DNA of 64,000 bases from Torymus aiolomorphi (GCA_036365515.1 CM070874.1:116440235-116504234); one strand, 5' to 3'. Positions 1 through 10,389 are shown, counted from the stretch's first letter. Numbers and translations: made by a program. Notes: a model not told the origin generated them from the sequence alone.

Positions 1-693
1 GATTAAGATTCGGACATTTTATACGAAAACGTACCAAAACGTAGCAAATCGTATCGAATCGTACGTAAACTTGCAGAAACGTACGGTGACGTACAGTGAC
101 ATACTTGTACGTACGAAAATGAACGGAAACATACTTATACGTACCAAATGAATGTATCAATATGCAAATATTTTTCTACCGAAACGCACTGAAACGTACC
201 GAAACGTACCGAAACGTACCAAAACATACCGAAACCTACTGACATTTACCAAAACGTATAAAAACGTAAAGCAATGTACAACAACATACGCGACCTTACA
301 AAAACATGCAATAACATATGTAAACGTACGGAATTTTAAAATGTAATATTTTACGAAAATTTTTATTCTACAAAAATTTTTAAATGACAAATATTTTCCA
401 GTATATTTCAAGTTCTCATAATTTTCTTTACAACACCGTATATTCACGTACATTGACGTACATTTTCGTACGTTTTTGTACGCTGAGGTACGTTTCTGCA
501 TGTTTTGGTACGTTTGAGTACGTTTCGGTACGCTTAGGCAAGAAATTTTTGAATACAAAAAATAATTTTTCTCAGCATATGTAAGTTTCTGTAGGTTTCT
601 GTACGAGGCTGTACCTTCGAGTAGCCTGACATACATTTCCGTACGATTCGGTACGTTTAGGTACGATCCCGTACAAATGTCCGAATCTTAATC
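1..693. repeat. Foldback minisatellite element
   Basis: The first 18 bases (GATTAAGATTCGGACATT) recur as a perfect reverse complement at 676-693. Between them lie short degenerate units of about 11 bases around the core CGTACCGAAA on the left half and its complement GGTACGTTTCGG on the right half, so the whole block can fold back on itself. Reading frames stay open on both strands only because the unit lacks stops. I see no gene. The left end coincides with the window edge, so the element may extend further left. Confidence 0.75.
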
Positions 694-1107
694 AAAACGT
701 ACTGAAACGTACCAAATGATGCGAGAATTTACAATAATGTACTAGATTGTAACATAGTTGTACGATTATTATTTCCATTCGGGTTGTCTTTTATTAAGAA
801 GTATAACTTAGCTATTATATTTGTATGATTGTTACAATGATGGATTAACTTTAAACCACTAAGTCGAGCAGGATAGTAGTTAAATACCTGTTTCAAAACA
901 AATATTTATTAGATTATTGCCAATACATACTTTTCTTTCTCAAACTAATGTATTTCTTTAAAATTTTTTATAACAATAATTAATTGTTTGTCCTATACAA
1001 ATGTATCCTAATACATAAATGAAAGAACAAAAAATATATTTTTTACATTCACTCAAATTGTTTAACAAACAACAAAAAACCACAAAGAAAATAGTTTTAT
1101 TTATTAA

Positions 1108-1482
1108 GGGGACGCCGGAGTCAATGTATTTTAAGTGGAGGGTGGCGCTGTAATCAGTAAAACGCGTTTTTATTATGTAAATTAAAAAATTCTTATCTTT
1201 TTGGATTTTAGAGACTTGAGCGCGCTTTGGATATTAATGTTTAGTTATCTCTCAAAATCGCAACTCAAACAATCAATTAATTGCCGAGAAAACCTTGAAA
1301 AACTTGCGCGGGTAACATAACCTATAAATTACGAAATTGAAAGATCGTAATTTTTTTTTATTTCAAGACTTGAGCGCGCTTTGTATATGCATTTTAAATA
1401 TTCTCTCAAAATTTCAGCCCAATCGGTTAATTATTCGAGGAGAAAACGTCGAAAAACTAACTGACGGGACTTCGGCCTCCTC
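1108..1482. mobile_element. TTAA-flanked MITE, piggyBac-like target site
   Basis: The 375-base element is flanked by TTAA on both sides (1104-1107 and 1483-1486). The other palindrome arm keeps the single TTAA empty site at 7548-7551. The ends form an imperfect inverted repeat: GGGGACGCCGGAGTC against GAGGAGGCCGAAGTC, 12 of 15 matching. Inside are two imperfect direct repeats of about 90 bases (near 1211-1303 and 1365-1458), both containing GACTTGAGCGCGCTTTG. No coding capacity. TTAA duplication is typical of piggyBac-type and some other cut-and-paste elements; the family is inferred only from the target site. Confidence 0.8.
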
Positions 1483-1942
1483 TTAATAAACTTTTGTTGT
1501 GAAAAATTTATTTTTGTTTTTTAAATTTAAAAAATGGAATTGATAAATTAGTTTGAGGAAGCATCTTGCCAATGAATTGGCAACGGTTTTTTTTTTGCGA
1601 AAAAAAAAGTTTAATGTAATTTTCTGTCCAACTCGTCAGAACTTCGTTCAGATCAACTATTTCTTTCAGAAATTTTTAAACAATAAATTTTGGAGTATTA
1701 GGAATATCATAAACTATAGTGGAATACAGATTGTTATTGAACCAAATAACGAATTTTAAAACAATTTTTTTCGCTATTTTAAACCTGTATTTTCAAATGC
1801 AAAAGTTATGTAACGAATTTTTTAATTTTGCAATTTGATTTAAACTACTATATTCTTAAACACCTAAGGAAGTTTTTTGGAAAATTCCAGTGCTCTATGC
1901 ATTATTGCTAAGTAGAATTTTTCGTGATTATTACTATCTATA

Positions 1943-2016
1943 AATGCTGTTGAAGGCCGCGTGCCACGGTACACGTCGTAACACGTGTACCGTAGCGTGC
2001 GGCCTTCAACAGCATT
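1943..2016. repeat. 74-bp near-perfect hairpin upstream of protease promoter
   Basis: Arms of about 34 bases starting AATGCTGTTGAAGGCCGCG fold around a 4-base loop; the right half ends CGCGGCCTTCAACAGCATT-like. It lies about 80 bases upstream of the TATA box. A sister copy is at 7024-7097 in the other arm. It is GC-rich against AT-rich flanks, consistent with a tiny foldback insertion that predates the duplication. Confidence 0.8.
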
Positions 2017-2094
2017 AAATGATAGCACGAAAGAAATAGATGACTCCAACACTTGTGTCTATTTTATTTTTATGATCATTCAATAATATCGGTG

Positions 2095-2102
2095 TATATA
2101 AG
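2095..2102 (+). promoter_or_regulatory. TATA box of truncated protease copy
   Basis: TATATAAG lies 42 bases upstream of the ATG at 2137, and the same sequence precedes the full copy on the other strand. The expected transcription start would leave a leader of only about a dozen bases. Confidence 0.6.
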
Positions 2103-2136
2103 GAAGATTTTTTTTTCATTTTCACTTATTGCAGTC

Positions 2137-2340
2137 ATGACGGTTTTGTGTATTTTGTTGTGCGTCTCTTTTGCGAGTGGCTTCTATATAGATAAAAGAG
2201 ATTTTAAGTAGTATTTTTGTTGATTAAAATAAATTTTTCAATTACATATTATATTTCAATTTCTAATAGATAACAATGGAACACGTGAAGAAAAAATTAT
2301 TGGAGGAGGGCACGTTAGAATAGAAGAAGTACCATATCAG
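2137..2340 (+). pseudogene. Truncated trypsin-like gene, exons 1-2 only
   Basis: Exon 1 (2137-2191) encodes a signal peptide starting MTVLCILLCVSFASG. Exon 2 (2270-2340) encodes the activation site region ending IIGGGHVRIEEVPYQ and is followed by a good donor (GTAAAT). Both match exons 1-2 of the complete minus-strand gene at 5314-6904. The first donor is damaged: the complete copy reads G|GTAAAAG where this copy reads G|ATAAAAG. Homology stops in intron 2 near 2518, so the catalytic exons are absent. The fragment is a by-product of the inverted duplication. The intact promoter could still drive a transcript toward the centre of the palindrome. Confidence 0.85.
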
Positions 2341-2526
2341 GTAAATAAATACAAACTAAATTTTGTAACATTTATTCCTTTGCAGCAATTTCTTTAATGT
2401 AATTACTTAAAAAATTAAAAGATTATTTCATAGATTTATTAATCATTTTGTTTATTAATAGATTTTTGAATAAAATAGACCATGAACGAAATTAATAGAC
2501 GTACTTGTGTTATCGCATGTTATCGA

Positions 2527-3075
2527 TCTGAAGATATATAAAAGCTACATCTGTGCCAAATTTCAGGACGATTGAATAATTTTTGCTGTAGTTATCGTGC
2601 GACAACGAAAAGGCAAATTTTTATAAAATAATTCTTTTCCAAAAAACAAATGAAGATCATCTCTTGAAATTTTAACCAAATATAGTCTTCTATAAGTTTA
2701 ATAAGTGGTTAAAATTTTAAGTCGATAAATCAAGTAATCTCTGAGAAAATACGATTCAAAAATTTTTTAAAAAAATTTTTAACCTCAAATATCTTTTTTC
2801 GTAATGGACCGATTTTTTGGGCAACGAACTCGATCTGAAGGTATATAAAAGCTACATCTGTGCTAAATTTCAGGACGATTGGATAATTTTTGTACTAGTT
2901 ATCGTGCGACAACGAAAACGCAAATTTTTTCTAAAATAATTTTTTTCTAAAAAACAAATGAAGATAATCTCTTGAAATTTTAACCACATATAGTCTTAAA
3001 TTAGTGTAATAACTGGTTAAAATTTCAAGTCGATAAATAAAATATTTTTTGAAAAATTAATTTATGAAATATAAA
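2527..3075. repeat. Direct tandem repeat, about 307-base unit
   Basis: The segment beginning TCTGAAGATATATAAAAGCT at 2527 is repeated, slightly diverged, from about 2834. Shared blocks include ACATCTGTGC, GTTATCGTGCGACAACGAAAA and CTCTTGAAATTTTAACCA. The second copy grades into the microsatellite-bearing repeat that follows. No coding capacity seen. Confidence 0.7.
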
Positions 3076-3391
3076 AAAGTTTTCCTTAATAACAAATGAC
3101 AGAGTGAAGATATTTTAAATTTTAAAAAAGGAAAATATAGGTAATTTAAATACCTTTCAAGAAAAGTTTATTATATTATGTAATAATGACTGTAAGATAT
3201 GACAAAATCAAAAAAACTAAAAATTCAGAATCGTTTTTTGGTTATAAAACAAAAGAAAATCAATAAAAACTCAAATCCATCAAGGTACCTTTCTTTTCCC
3301 GCGAGACAAAGAGAATAAGCTTTACCCGACGAAAATCGGTCGATTCGTTTCGGAGATATGAAGAGTTCAAATACACACACACACACACACA

Positions 3392-3474
<83 letters not shown>

Positions 3475-3610
3475 ACACATACACCCACGAAAACAAAAAT
3501 GATCAAAATCAACTAATATACACATATATCGCCTTAAAACATCTTTTTGAACATTTTTTTTTTTCGAAAATTTTTTCACCGTTACAAAGCTTCCTCTATG
3601 AGGAAGCAAA
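2955..3610. repeat. Interspersed repeat with embedded (AC)n, copy 1
   Basis: This block shares colinear diverged sequence with 8160-8786: AATAACAAATGACAG, GAGAATAAGC followed by a GTCGAT motif, then an (AC)n tract (3373-3486 here), then TTTCACCGTTACAAAGCTTCCTC and a GAGGAAGC terminus. The microsatellite sits at the same internal position in both copies, so it belongs to the repeat rather than being an independent tract. Confidence 0.7.
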
Positions 3611-3612
3611 AT

Positions 3613-3793
3613 ACTTGTTTTATGTGATAAAAATAAAATTTTGTTCATAAAGAAAAAATTAAGCTTGATTTTTCCTGCTCATAACGTCACACGATTAGAT
3701 ACGGGACGATTACTCCCAAAATAAGTATGTAGAAGTTTCAATCACATGATTTTAAAAAATGTGTGTATCGATGTGTGCATCGATGTGTGTGGC

Positions 3794-3824
<31 letters not shown>

Positions 3825-5074
3825 GTGTGTGTGTGTATGTGTGTACGCTTTATCTCCGGATCTACGCGGTCGATTTTAACCGAGTGGATCTTATTTTTTT
3901 TGGTTTTTTTTTTATTCCAAATTCGGGGAGAAAATAATTTTTTATGATTCACTGATGCGTTTTTGTTTTATGTCCAATTTTTGATTTTTGAAAAATTTAT
4001 TTTTGAATTTTTTTAATGATCTGATTTTAATTTTTAAATCAAACGGGTAGCATTCGAAAGAGCATAAAAAACCTATATTTTCGAGAAGAATCATGAAAAT
4101 ACAGAATATAAATAGCAATAATCAGTCAAATTTTGAATTCATTCTGTTAGTTAGTTTTTGAGAAAAAAATTGAAAAATGAAAGGAATGAGTTTTGTATAT
4201 CCAACGATTACGGGAGTAAGATTGACTTAATCGCTTCAAAATTCCTTCTATATAGGTAGATTTTGGATAGTTCTCGGTCGACTTCGTTGGACAAAATGAT
4301 TGGTCCATAAATTTCAGAGATATTTGAGGTTAAGATTTTTAAAAATTTTTTTCCAAATCGTAATTTCTCGAGAACGGCTTGATGAATTAGCTACAGATTT
4401 ATAGACACTTCTGTGTGTGATATGGATATTATGTATGTGAATTTTTATCAAGATCGTACGATTACTTTTTGAGATATTTGATATTCAAAATTTTCGTATT
4501 TTACAAAGTTATTTTCGTTCTTGCATTATAACTAGAGAAAAACCGCTGCCAATTCATTAGCCCGTGGCTTCCTCAAACTTTAAAAAATCTTAACCTCAAA
4601 TATCTCTGAAATTTATGGACCAATCATTTTGTCCAACGAAGTCGACCGAGAACTATCCAAAATCTACCTATAGAAGGAATTTTGAAGCGATTAAGTCAAT
4701 TTTACTCCCGTAATCGTTGGACATACAAAACTCATTTTTTTCATTTTTCAATTTTTGTCTCAAAAACTAACTAACAAAATGAATTCAAATTTTCACTGAT
4801 TATAACTATTTATATTCTGCATTTTCATGATTTTTCTCGAAAATATAGGTTTTTTATGTTCTTTCGAATGCTACCCATTTGATTTAAAAATTTAATTCCG
4901 ATCATTACAAAAATTCAAAAATAAATTTTTCAAAAATCAAAAATTCGACATAAAACAAAAACGCATCAGTGAATCATAAAAAATTATTTTCTCCCCGAAT
5001 TTGGAATAAAAAAAAAACAAAAAGAATAAGATCCACCCAGTTAAAATCGACCGCGTAGATCTGGAGATAAAGCG

Positions 5075-5114
<40 letters not shown>

Positions 5115-5288
5115 CGATGCACACATCGATACACACATTTTTTAAAATCATGTGATTGAAACTTCTACATACTTATTTTGGGAGTAATCGTCCCATATCT
5201 AATCGTATGACGTTATGAGCAGGAAAAATCAAGTTTAATTTTTTCTTTATGAACAAAATTTTATTTTTATCACATATAACAAGTATTT
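3613..5288. repeat. Inner palindrome with two ~0.72-kb arms
   Basis: The left arm (about 3613-4341) and right arm (about 4579-5288) are highly similar reverse complements around a spacer of about 237 bases. Each arm holds a (GT)n/(AC)n tract (3789-3845 and 5076-5113) beside a CGATGTGTGCATCGATG motif. Each also holds a block resembling the microsatellite-bearing repeat (GGATCTACGCGGTCGATTTT). The spacer ends with CCAATTCATTAGCCCGTGG and GCTTCCTCAAAC, a terminus also seen near 1550 and 7480. The right arm ends about 25 bases from the stop of the protease gene. Confidence 0.8.
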
Positions 5289-5313
5289 TTTATACTAAGA
5301 TAGGTTAAGAATT

Positions 5314-6904
5314 TTAGAATTTTAGTCCAATTTTTTCTTCAATCCAATCGTAGTATTTGTGCACCCTAACGTACACTCCAGGAAATGTTTTCGATTCACA
5401 ATGTTTACCACTGGAAGTGATTCCATAGAGTTTACCATTAATAACACCAGGTCCACCAGAATCACCATCGCACGTATCAGCTTCTCCAGTGTCCGCACAA
5501 AACATATTATGGGTTATGGGCTCCATTGACTCGTAAGCTTTTTTATAATCTTCTTGACTTACTACACGTACGTGTGCAACCTTCAAAATATCAGAAAATT
5601 CCAGATGTAGCTAAAAATAGTTAATTAAATTAACTAAATAAATTCTAGAAAAAAAGAAAACCTTTCTCTGTGAGGGATAAGAACTTACCCCTATCCTTCC
5701 AAAACCAGAAACCTTCATTATTTCACCTTCTCTGGGGATATCGTGTGGCTTTGCAAGAGGTATAGGTCGTTGTTTATTATTAAATTTAATAGGCTCTGCA
5801 AGCTGGATGAAAAAAATTATGAAAATATTCTTGTTAGTCACAAGTTCTTAGTTCTTAATCAAAAATTAAAATCTGAACTGAAATTTATTTAACAAGTTTC
5901 GAAGTTGTATAAAACTATTATTAGACACATTGAAATGCTAACATTGTCATGAATAATGATATTATATTTATACTAAATCCTTTCTAAGTAATTCACAGTT
6001 AAATAAACACATTTAATTACCTTGATTAAAGCAATGTCGTTGTCATCGCTGTCTTCATCATAATCCTGATGGCTTATAATTTTCTCAGATTTGTACACTT
6101 TACCTAATCTTTTATTTCTGTATCCACTGCCAGTTCGTACTGATACACGCGTTGTATCTCTATTTTGCAATGAAGATATTAATTTAATTCTTTGTAAGAT
6201 GTTCTATTATATAGAAATACTTGATGTAATTATAGAAATTAAATGAAATCTTACTCGACAGCGTGCAGTAGTTATAACCCAAGATTCATGTATAATAGTT
6301 GCACCGCAAATGTTATCTACGCTCATCCAACGCAACAAGCTAGCCTAAAAACAAATTTAAATACTTTCAACCTGAGAGCTATGGGCTTAAAGATTTATAT
6401 TGAAATTATTATGTTGATATACAAGATATAAGGATCTTATTAGATTTGACATCTTCTTGAATTATTTTAAAAACCTTTTAAATTTCTATAAACTGTTTTG
6501 TATGAAATTTATTCAATACATAATGCGATAACACAAGTATGTCTATTAATTTCGTTTATGGTCTATTTTATTCAAAAATCTATTAATAAATAAATCGATT
6601 AATAAATCTATCAAATAATCTTTTAATTTTTTAAGCAGTTACATTAAAGAAACTGCTGCAAAGGAATAAATGTTACAAAATTTAGTTTGTATTTATTTAC
6701 CTGATATGGTACTTCTTCTATTTTAACGTGCCCTCCTCCCATAATTTTTTCTTCAAGTGTTCCATTGTTATCTATTAGAAATTGAAATATAATATGTAAT
6801 TGAAAAATTTATTTTAATCAACAAAAATACTACTTAAAATCTCTTTTACCTATATAGAAGCCACTCGCAAAAGCGACGCACAACAAAATACACAAAACCT
6901 TCAT
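5314..6904 (-). CDS. Trypsin-like serine protease homolog, catalytic His replaced by Arg
   Basis: Six exons can be read: 6850-6904, 6701-6771, 6255-6344, 6021-6203, 5689-5802 and 5314-5610, all with GT-AG borders and together 269 codons plus stop. Order: signal peptide (MKVLCILLCVAFASG); activation site K|IMGGGH; cysteine box CGATIIHESWVITTARC; DNDIALIK with the family's Asp102; VSGFGRIG; and CDGDSGGP with Ser195 and the Asp189 of trypsin specificity. The family's catalytic His57 (normally A-H-C) is Arg here (codon CGC at about 6261-6263). The Cys168 position reads Tyr (EDYKKAY), leaving its disulfide partner unpaired. Exon 4 stays in frame only with the acceptor at 6204-6205 (51-base intron), which adds a loop of about 15 residues after the cysteine box; the stronger-looking acceptor at 6160 would shift the frame. 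By family rules this is a secreted, non-catalytic homolog (SPH) or a decaying protease. The natural substrate or partner cannot be told from sequence. Confidence 0.8.
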
Positions 6905-7857
6905 GACTGCAATAAGTGAAAATGAAAAAAAATCTTCCTTATATACACCGATCTTATTGAATGATCATAAAAATAAAATAGACACAAGTGTTGGAGTCAT
7001 CTATTTCTTTCGTGATATCATTTAATGCTGTTGAAGGCCGCACGCTACGGTACACGTGTTACGACGTGTACCGTGGCACGCGGCCTTCAACAGCATTTAT
7101 AGTAATAATCACGAAAAATTCTACTTAGCAATAATGCATAGAGCACTGGAATTTTCCAAAAAACTTCCTTAGATGTTTAAGAATATAGTAGTTTAAATCA
7201 AATTGCAAAATTAAAAAATTCGTTACATAACTTTTGCATATGAAAATACAGGTTTAAAATAGCGAAAAAAATTGTTTTAAAATTCGTTATTTGGTTCAAT
7301 AACAATCTGTATTCCACTATAGTTTATGATATTCCTAATACTCCAAAATTTATTGTTTAAAAATTTCTGAAAGAAATAGTTGATCTGAACGAAGTTCTGA
7401 CGAGTTGGACAGAAAATTACATTAAACTTTTTTTTTTCGCAAGAAAAAAAACCGTTGCCAATTCATTGGCAAGATGCTTCCTCAAACTAATTTATCGATT
7501 CCATTTTTTAAATTTAAAAAACAAAAATTTTTCACAACAAAAGTTTATTAATAAATAAAACTATTTTATTTGTGATTTTTTGTTGTTTATTAAACAATTT
7601 GAGTGAATGTAAAAAATATATTTTTTGTTTTTTCATTTATGTATCCTATACAAACAATTAATTATTGTTATAAAAAATTTTAAAGAAATACATTAGTTTG
7701 AGAAAGAAAAGTATGTATTGGCAATAATCTAATAAATATTTGTTTTGAAACAGGTATTTAACTACTATCCTGCTCGACTTAGTGGTTTAAAGTTAATCCA
7801 TCATTGTAACAATCATACAAATATAATAGCTAAGTTATACTTCTTAATAAAAGACAA
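6522..7857. repeat. Right arm of outer inverted duplication
   Basis: Reverse complement of 786-2518 without the TTAA element. It contains the promoter and exons 1-2 of the complete protease gene, its own copy of the upstream hairpin (7024-7097), and more than 750 bases of further 5' flank. The empty TTAA site is at 7548-7551. Differences from the left arm are scattered single substitutions. Confidence 0.85.
6938..6945 (-). promoter_or_regulatory. TATA box of serine protease homolog
   Basis: On the minus strand this reads TATATAAG, about 41 bases before the ATG at 6904. A TTCACTTATT start-like sequence lies between them. The leader would be very short, as in many insect digestive or venom protease genes. 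Confidence 0.65.
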
Positions 7858-8159
7858 TGAATCGTTTAGAAATTTAACAGAGAGGTAGTTTTTTTCATAT
7901 TTAAGAATCGATATTTTTATGAAATATTTTTATGAAATTTTTACGAAATTCATATTTTGAAAGTCAATTATTATCGTTGCCCAAGTACACGTTGCCGCGA
8001 GTCTCAATCTGAAATTACTTTCTCGAGAATATGCCCTAGTACACAATAATTATTTTATTTATATATGATATACAAATTAAATAGAACTATTGCATATTTT
8101 GCTCTAAAACTTTATAGTTGTGTTTCGGGGCTAATTTGGAATGAGTAAAAAAATGTTGA
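7858..8159. other. AT-rich spacer, no feature seen
   Basis: Beyond the palindrome edge the sequence is unique and AT-rich. I see no reading frame of note or inverted structure here. Confidence 0.5.
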
Positions 8160-8592
8160 CCAACATAACCTCTTGAAATTTTAAAACAATGTTGTACTCG
8201 ATAAGTGTAATAAGTGGTAAAAATTTTGAGTCGAAAAATGAAAAAGTTTTTGAGATATTAATTAAAGAAATATAAACCATATTTTCATTAATAACAAATG
8301 ACAGGCTGGAGATAAATTTAAAAAAATATTGAATTTAAATTTAAAAAAAAGAAATTGTAGGTAATTTAATGACCTTTTAATAAAAATTTAGTTTGTCAAG
8401 TAATACTGGCTGAAACAAATTAAAAAATCAAAAAAACGAAAAATTCAAAATCCTTTTTTGTTATTAAAAAAAAATATCTGTAAAATCAAAAAGTAGGTTA
8501 TGCTCTCTCTATTCTCCTCCGAAACGAAGAGAATAAGCCTTTTTCGATGTAATCGGTCGATCGGTTCAAAAGTTATCGCCTGTACACACACC

Positions 8593-8631
<39 letters not shown>

Positions 8632-8786
8632 GTACGCACACACGCATGCACACACGCACACACACCCACACAGACACGAAATTTTTTTTTATCAAAAACA
8701 ACGGATTTTAGCGTCAAAAGTCTTAAACATTTTTTGTTTCAAAAATTTTTTTCACCGTTACAAAGCTTCCTCTTTGAGGAAGCAAA
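8160..8786. repeat. Interspersed repeat with embedded (AC)n, copy 2
   Basis: Diverged direct copy of 2955-3610. It shows the same block order, a compound (AC)n tract at about 8583-8672, and the same terminal TTTCACCGTTACAAAGCTTCC with a GAGGAAGC palindrome at the end. Confidence 0.7.
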
Positions 8787-9409
8787 AGAAAGCCTCAGAT
8801 CGCATGTTTGTCAATTACAGGTGATCTGAGACATTTCTTATTTTACTGGCCAAGGTATGTAATATACTATTTGTTACTGTTTGGTCGGATATGACCGGAC
8901 GAGTAACGATAGATGTAGATGAGGATTAGTTTGGGCGTTAGAAAAAAATTTTTCGAGGTAAAATTGTATTTGCAAGTGTAGGTATTATCTGTTTCAAAAA
9001 GTGTCGCGTAAATACGGGCATCTTTTTTGTTTTTCGTCCGATTTTAATGAATAATTCTCATTCGATTCCTTAAAGAATTTCATATGGAATTACCGAGGAA
9101 AAATTTCGGAAATATTTTATGCATGCAGCGTAAAGGACTGTAGTTTATACAAATAATAATAAATAAATAAGGACTATAGTTTATACAAATAAATAGTTTT
9201 GAAGTCATCGAAGATTTTCGCAATTTTGCCTCGATAACACTATATGAAAACGTGTTAGGAATCGAATGAGCCTTTATTCATGACAATCGGACGAAAAACT
9301 AGCAAGATTCCCGTATTTTTATTTTCGTATTCCCGTATTTTTTGAGGAATACCGTGGGTGGCGAGTGGGGTTTGGAATTTATTTTTCCCTTAGAGGTTAC
9401 TATGTCGGG
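8787..9409. repeat. Imperfect inverted repeat and spacer, likely retroelement 3' flank
   Basis: About 60 bases at 9017-9080 (core TTTTTCGTCCGATTTTAATGA, CATTCGATTCCT) recur inverted at about 9250-9314. A short direct duplication with TAGTTTATACAAATAA lies near 9133-9197. The stretch is adjacent to the 3' side of the minus-strand retrotransposon and may include its untranslated tail. No gene. Confidence 0.5.
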
Positions 9410-10070
9410 GGTTGTTGTTGAGATTTTAAAGAGAAGAAGTAGCATACGGGTACAGGGCAAGAGCGGATGGAGTTTTTAAGTGGTTTTAGTTTGCGGTAAG
9501 CTTGGATCAAGGGGAGGCTTTGAAGGTAAAGGGGTTTGTTGGGTATGATTAGACGGGAAAGATCAGAGAGTGACTTAGTAACTGAGTGGTTAGTGATAGA
9601 GAAGCATCTGAGAATGAAGTTAAATGAGGGCTATAGTTGTCTTATGCGGAGACCAGGGACGTTGGCTTCTGCGTAGACGAGCCGGTTCGGAGTTGAGATT
9701 CGCAAGCCTATGGCGAGTCTGAGAGCGCGGCGTTGTATGCCAAGCTTGTTGAAGAGCTTATTGCAGGAGGAGGGGATATATAAGAAGCCGTAATCTATGA
9801 AGCTGGCTATCAGAGTTTTGTAAAGTAGGATGAGAGTACGTAGGAGAGCTCCTTACTAGGTGGGACGAAGGGATTTGATAATGTTAATGCAGGAGGTAAT
9901 TTTTTTTGTTAGCGCGTTAAGGTGTTCTATCCACGTTAGTGTTTGGTCAAGGTTGAGACCTACAAATTTGGCGGAAGATGAGGGGTTAGATATCGGAGTA
10001 GCCGGACGGACGTCACGGCTCCTCCGTGACAACTGACACGACCAAAGCCGTGGCGTTAGCGCCCTCGCTG
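9410..10070 (-). pseudogene. Non-LTR retrotransposon reverse transcriptase, C-terminal fragment
   Basis: Translated on the minus strand, the frame starts in SSAKFVGLNLDQTLTWIEHL, the KFLGL...LTW..H signature that follows the catalytic core in Jockey/I/CR1-type reverse transcriptases. It continues through LYKTLIASFIDYGF and AEANVPGLRIRQL, all in family order, to a stop near 9410. At least three in-frame stops interrupt it (TAG-TAA at about 9855-9862 and a TAG at about 9625). The polymerase core with the YxDD motif is missing. This is a dead copy. Confidence 0.8.
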
Positions 10071-10081
10071 ATTCGGTTAGG

Positions 10082-10140
10082 TGACCGTGACCGTGTGTGT
10101 GTGTGTGTGTATGTGTGTGTGTGTGTGTACGCGTAAGTGT
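10082..10140. repeat. (GT)n microsatellite
   Basis: An interrupted GT tract beside ACCGTGACCGTG, in the middle of the retrotransposon where the polymerase core would be expected. Confidence 0.8.
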
Positions 10141-10310
10141 ATATGTGTGATTGTATCTATATGCGATTGAGTGCACGTACCAGTTTGTAAGTAGCTATGC
10201 TTTTCGCATAATTTAGAATTACAATATAACAAATTCAAATTGATACAGTAACATTAGTTGTTGATTATGAGACAGAGGTTTAAGCGCTACATAATGTTGT
10301 CGCTTCCGAA

Positions 10311-10388
10311 TAAAAAGGCCCTATCTCGGAATTCGGTTGGAAAAGACCCTATCTCGGAATCTGGTTGAAAAAGATCCTATCTCTAAAG
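10311..10388. repeat. Three tandem copies of a ~28-base unit
   Basis: The unit AAAAGACCCTATCTCGGAAT followed by TCGGTTG-like sequence is present almost three times. It sits exactly where the retrotransposon endonuclease frame breaks off, so it marks the deletion or rearrangement junction. Confidence 0.75.
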
Positions 10389-10389
10389 G

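Larger units (their letters stand above)
786..2518. repeat. Left arm of outer inverted duplication
   Basis: This stretch is the near-identical reverse complement of 6522-7857. The match begins at the TGTCTTTTATTAAGAAG block near 786 and ends where the two sides diverge after a shared TTGTGTTATCGCAT near 2518. It carries the promoter, exons 1-2 and part of intron 2 of the protease gene whose complete copy is in the other arm. It is about 400 bases longer than the right arm, nearly all because of one inserted element at 1108-1482. Confidence 0.85.

Noticed and set aside
157..636. 159-codon open frame on the minus strand (and partner frames on plus)
   Set aside because: The frame runs through the foldback minisatellite; repeated TY-NV-KRT peptides mirror the 11-base unit and the opposite strand is equally open.
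3225..3648. Cys-Val or His-Thr repeat 'proteins'
   Set aside because: Translations of (AC)n microsatellites; the same holds for those at 3.75, 5.0, 8.5, 29.0 and 63.6 kb.
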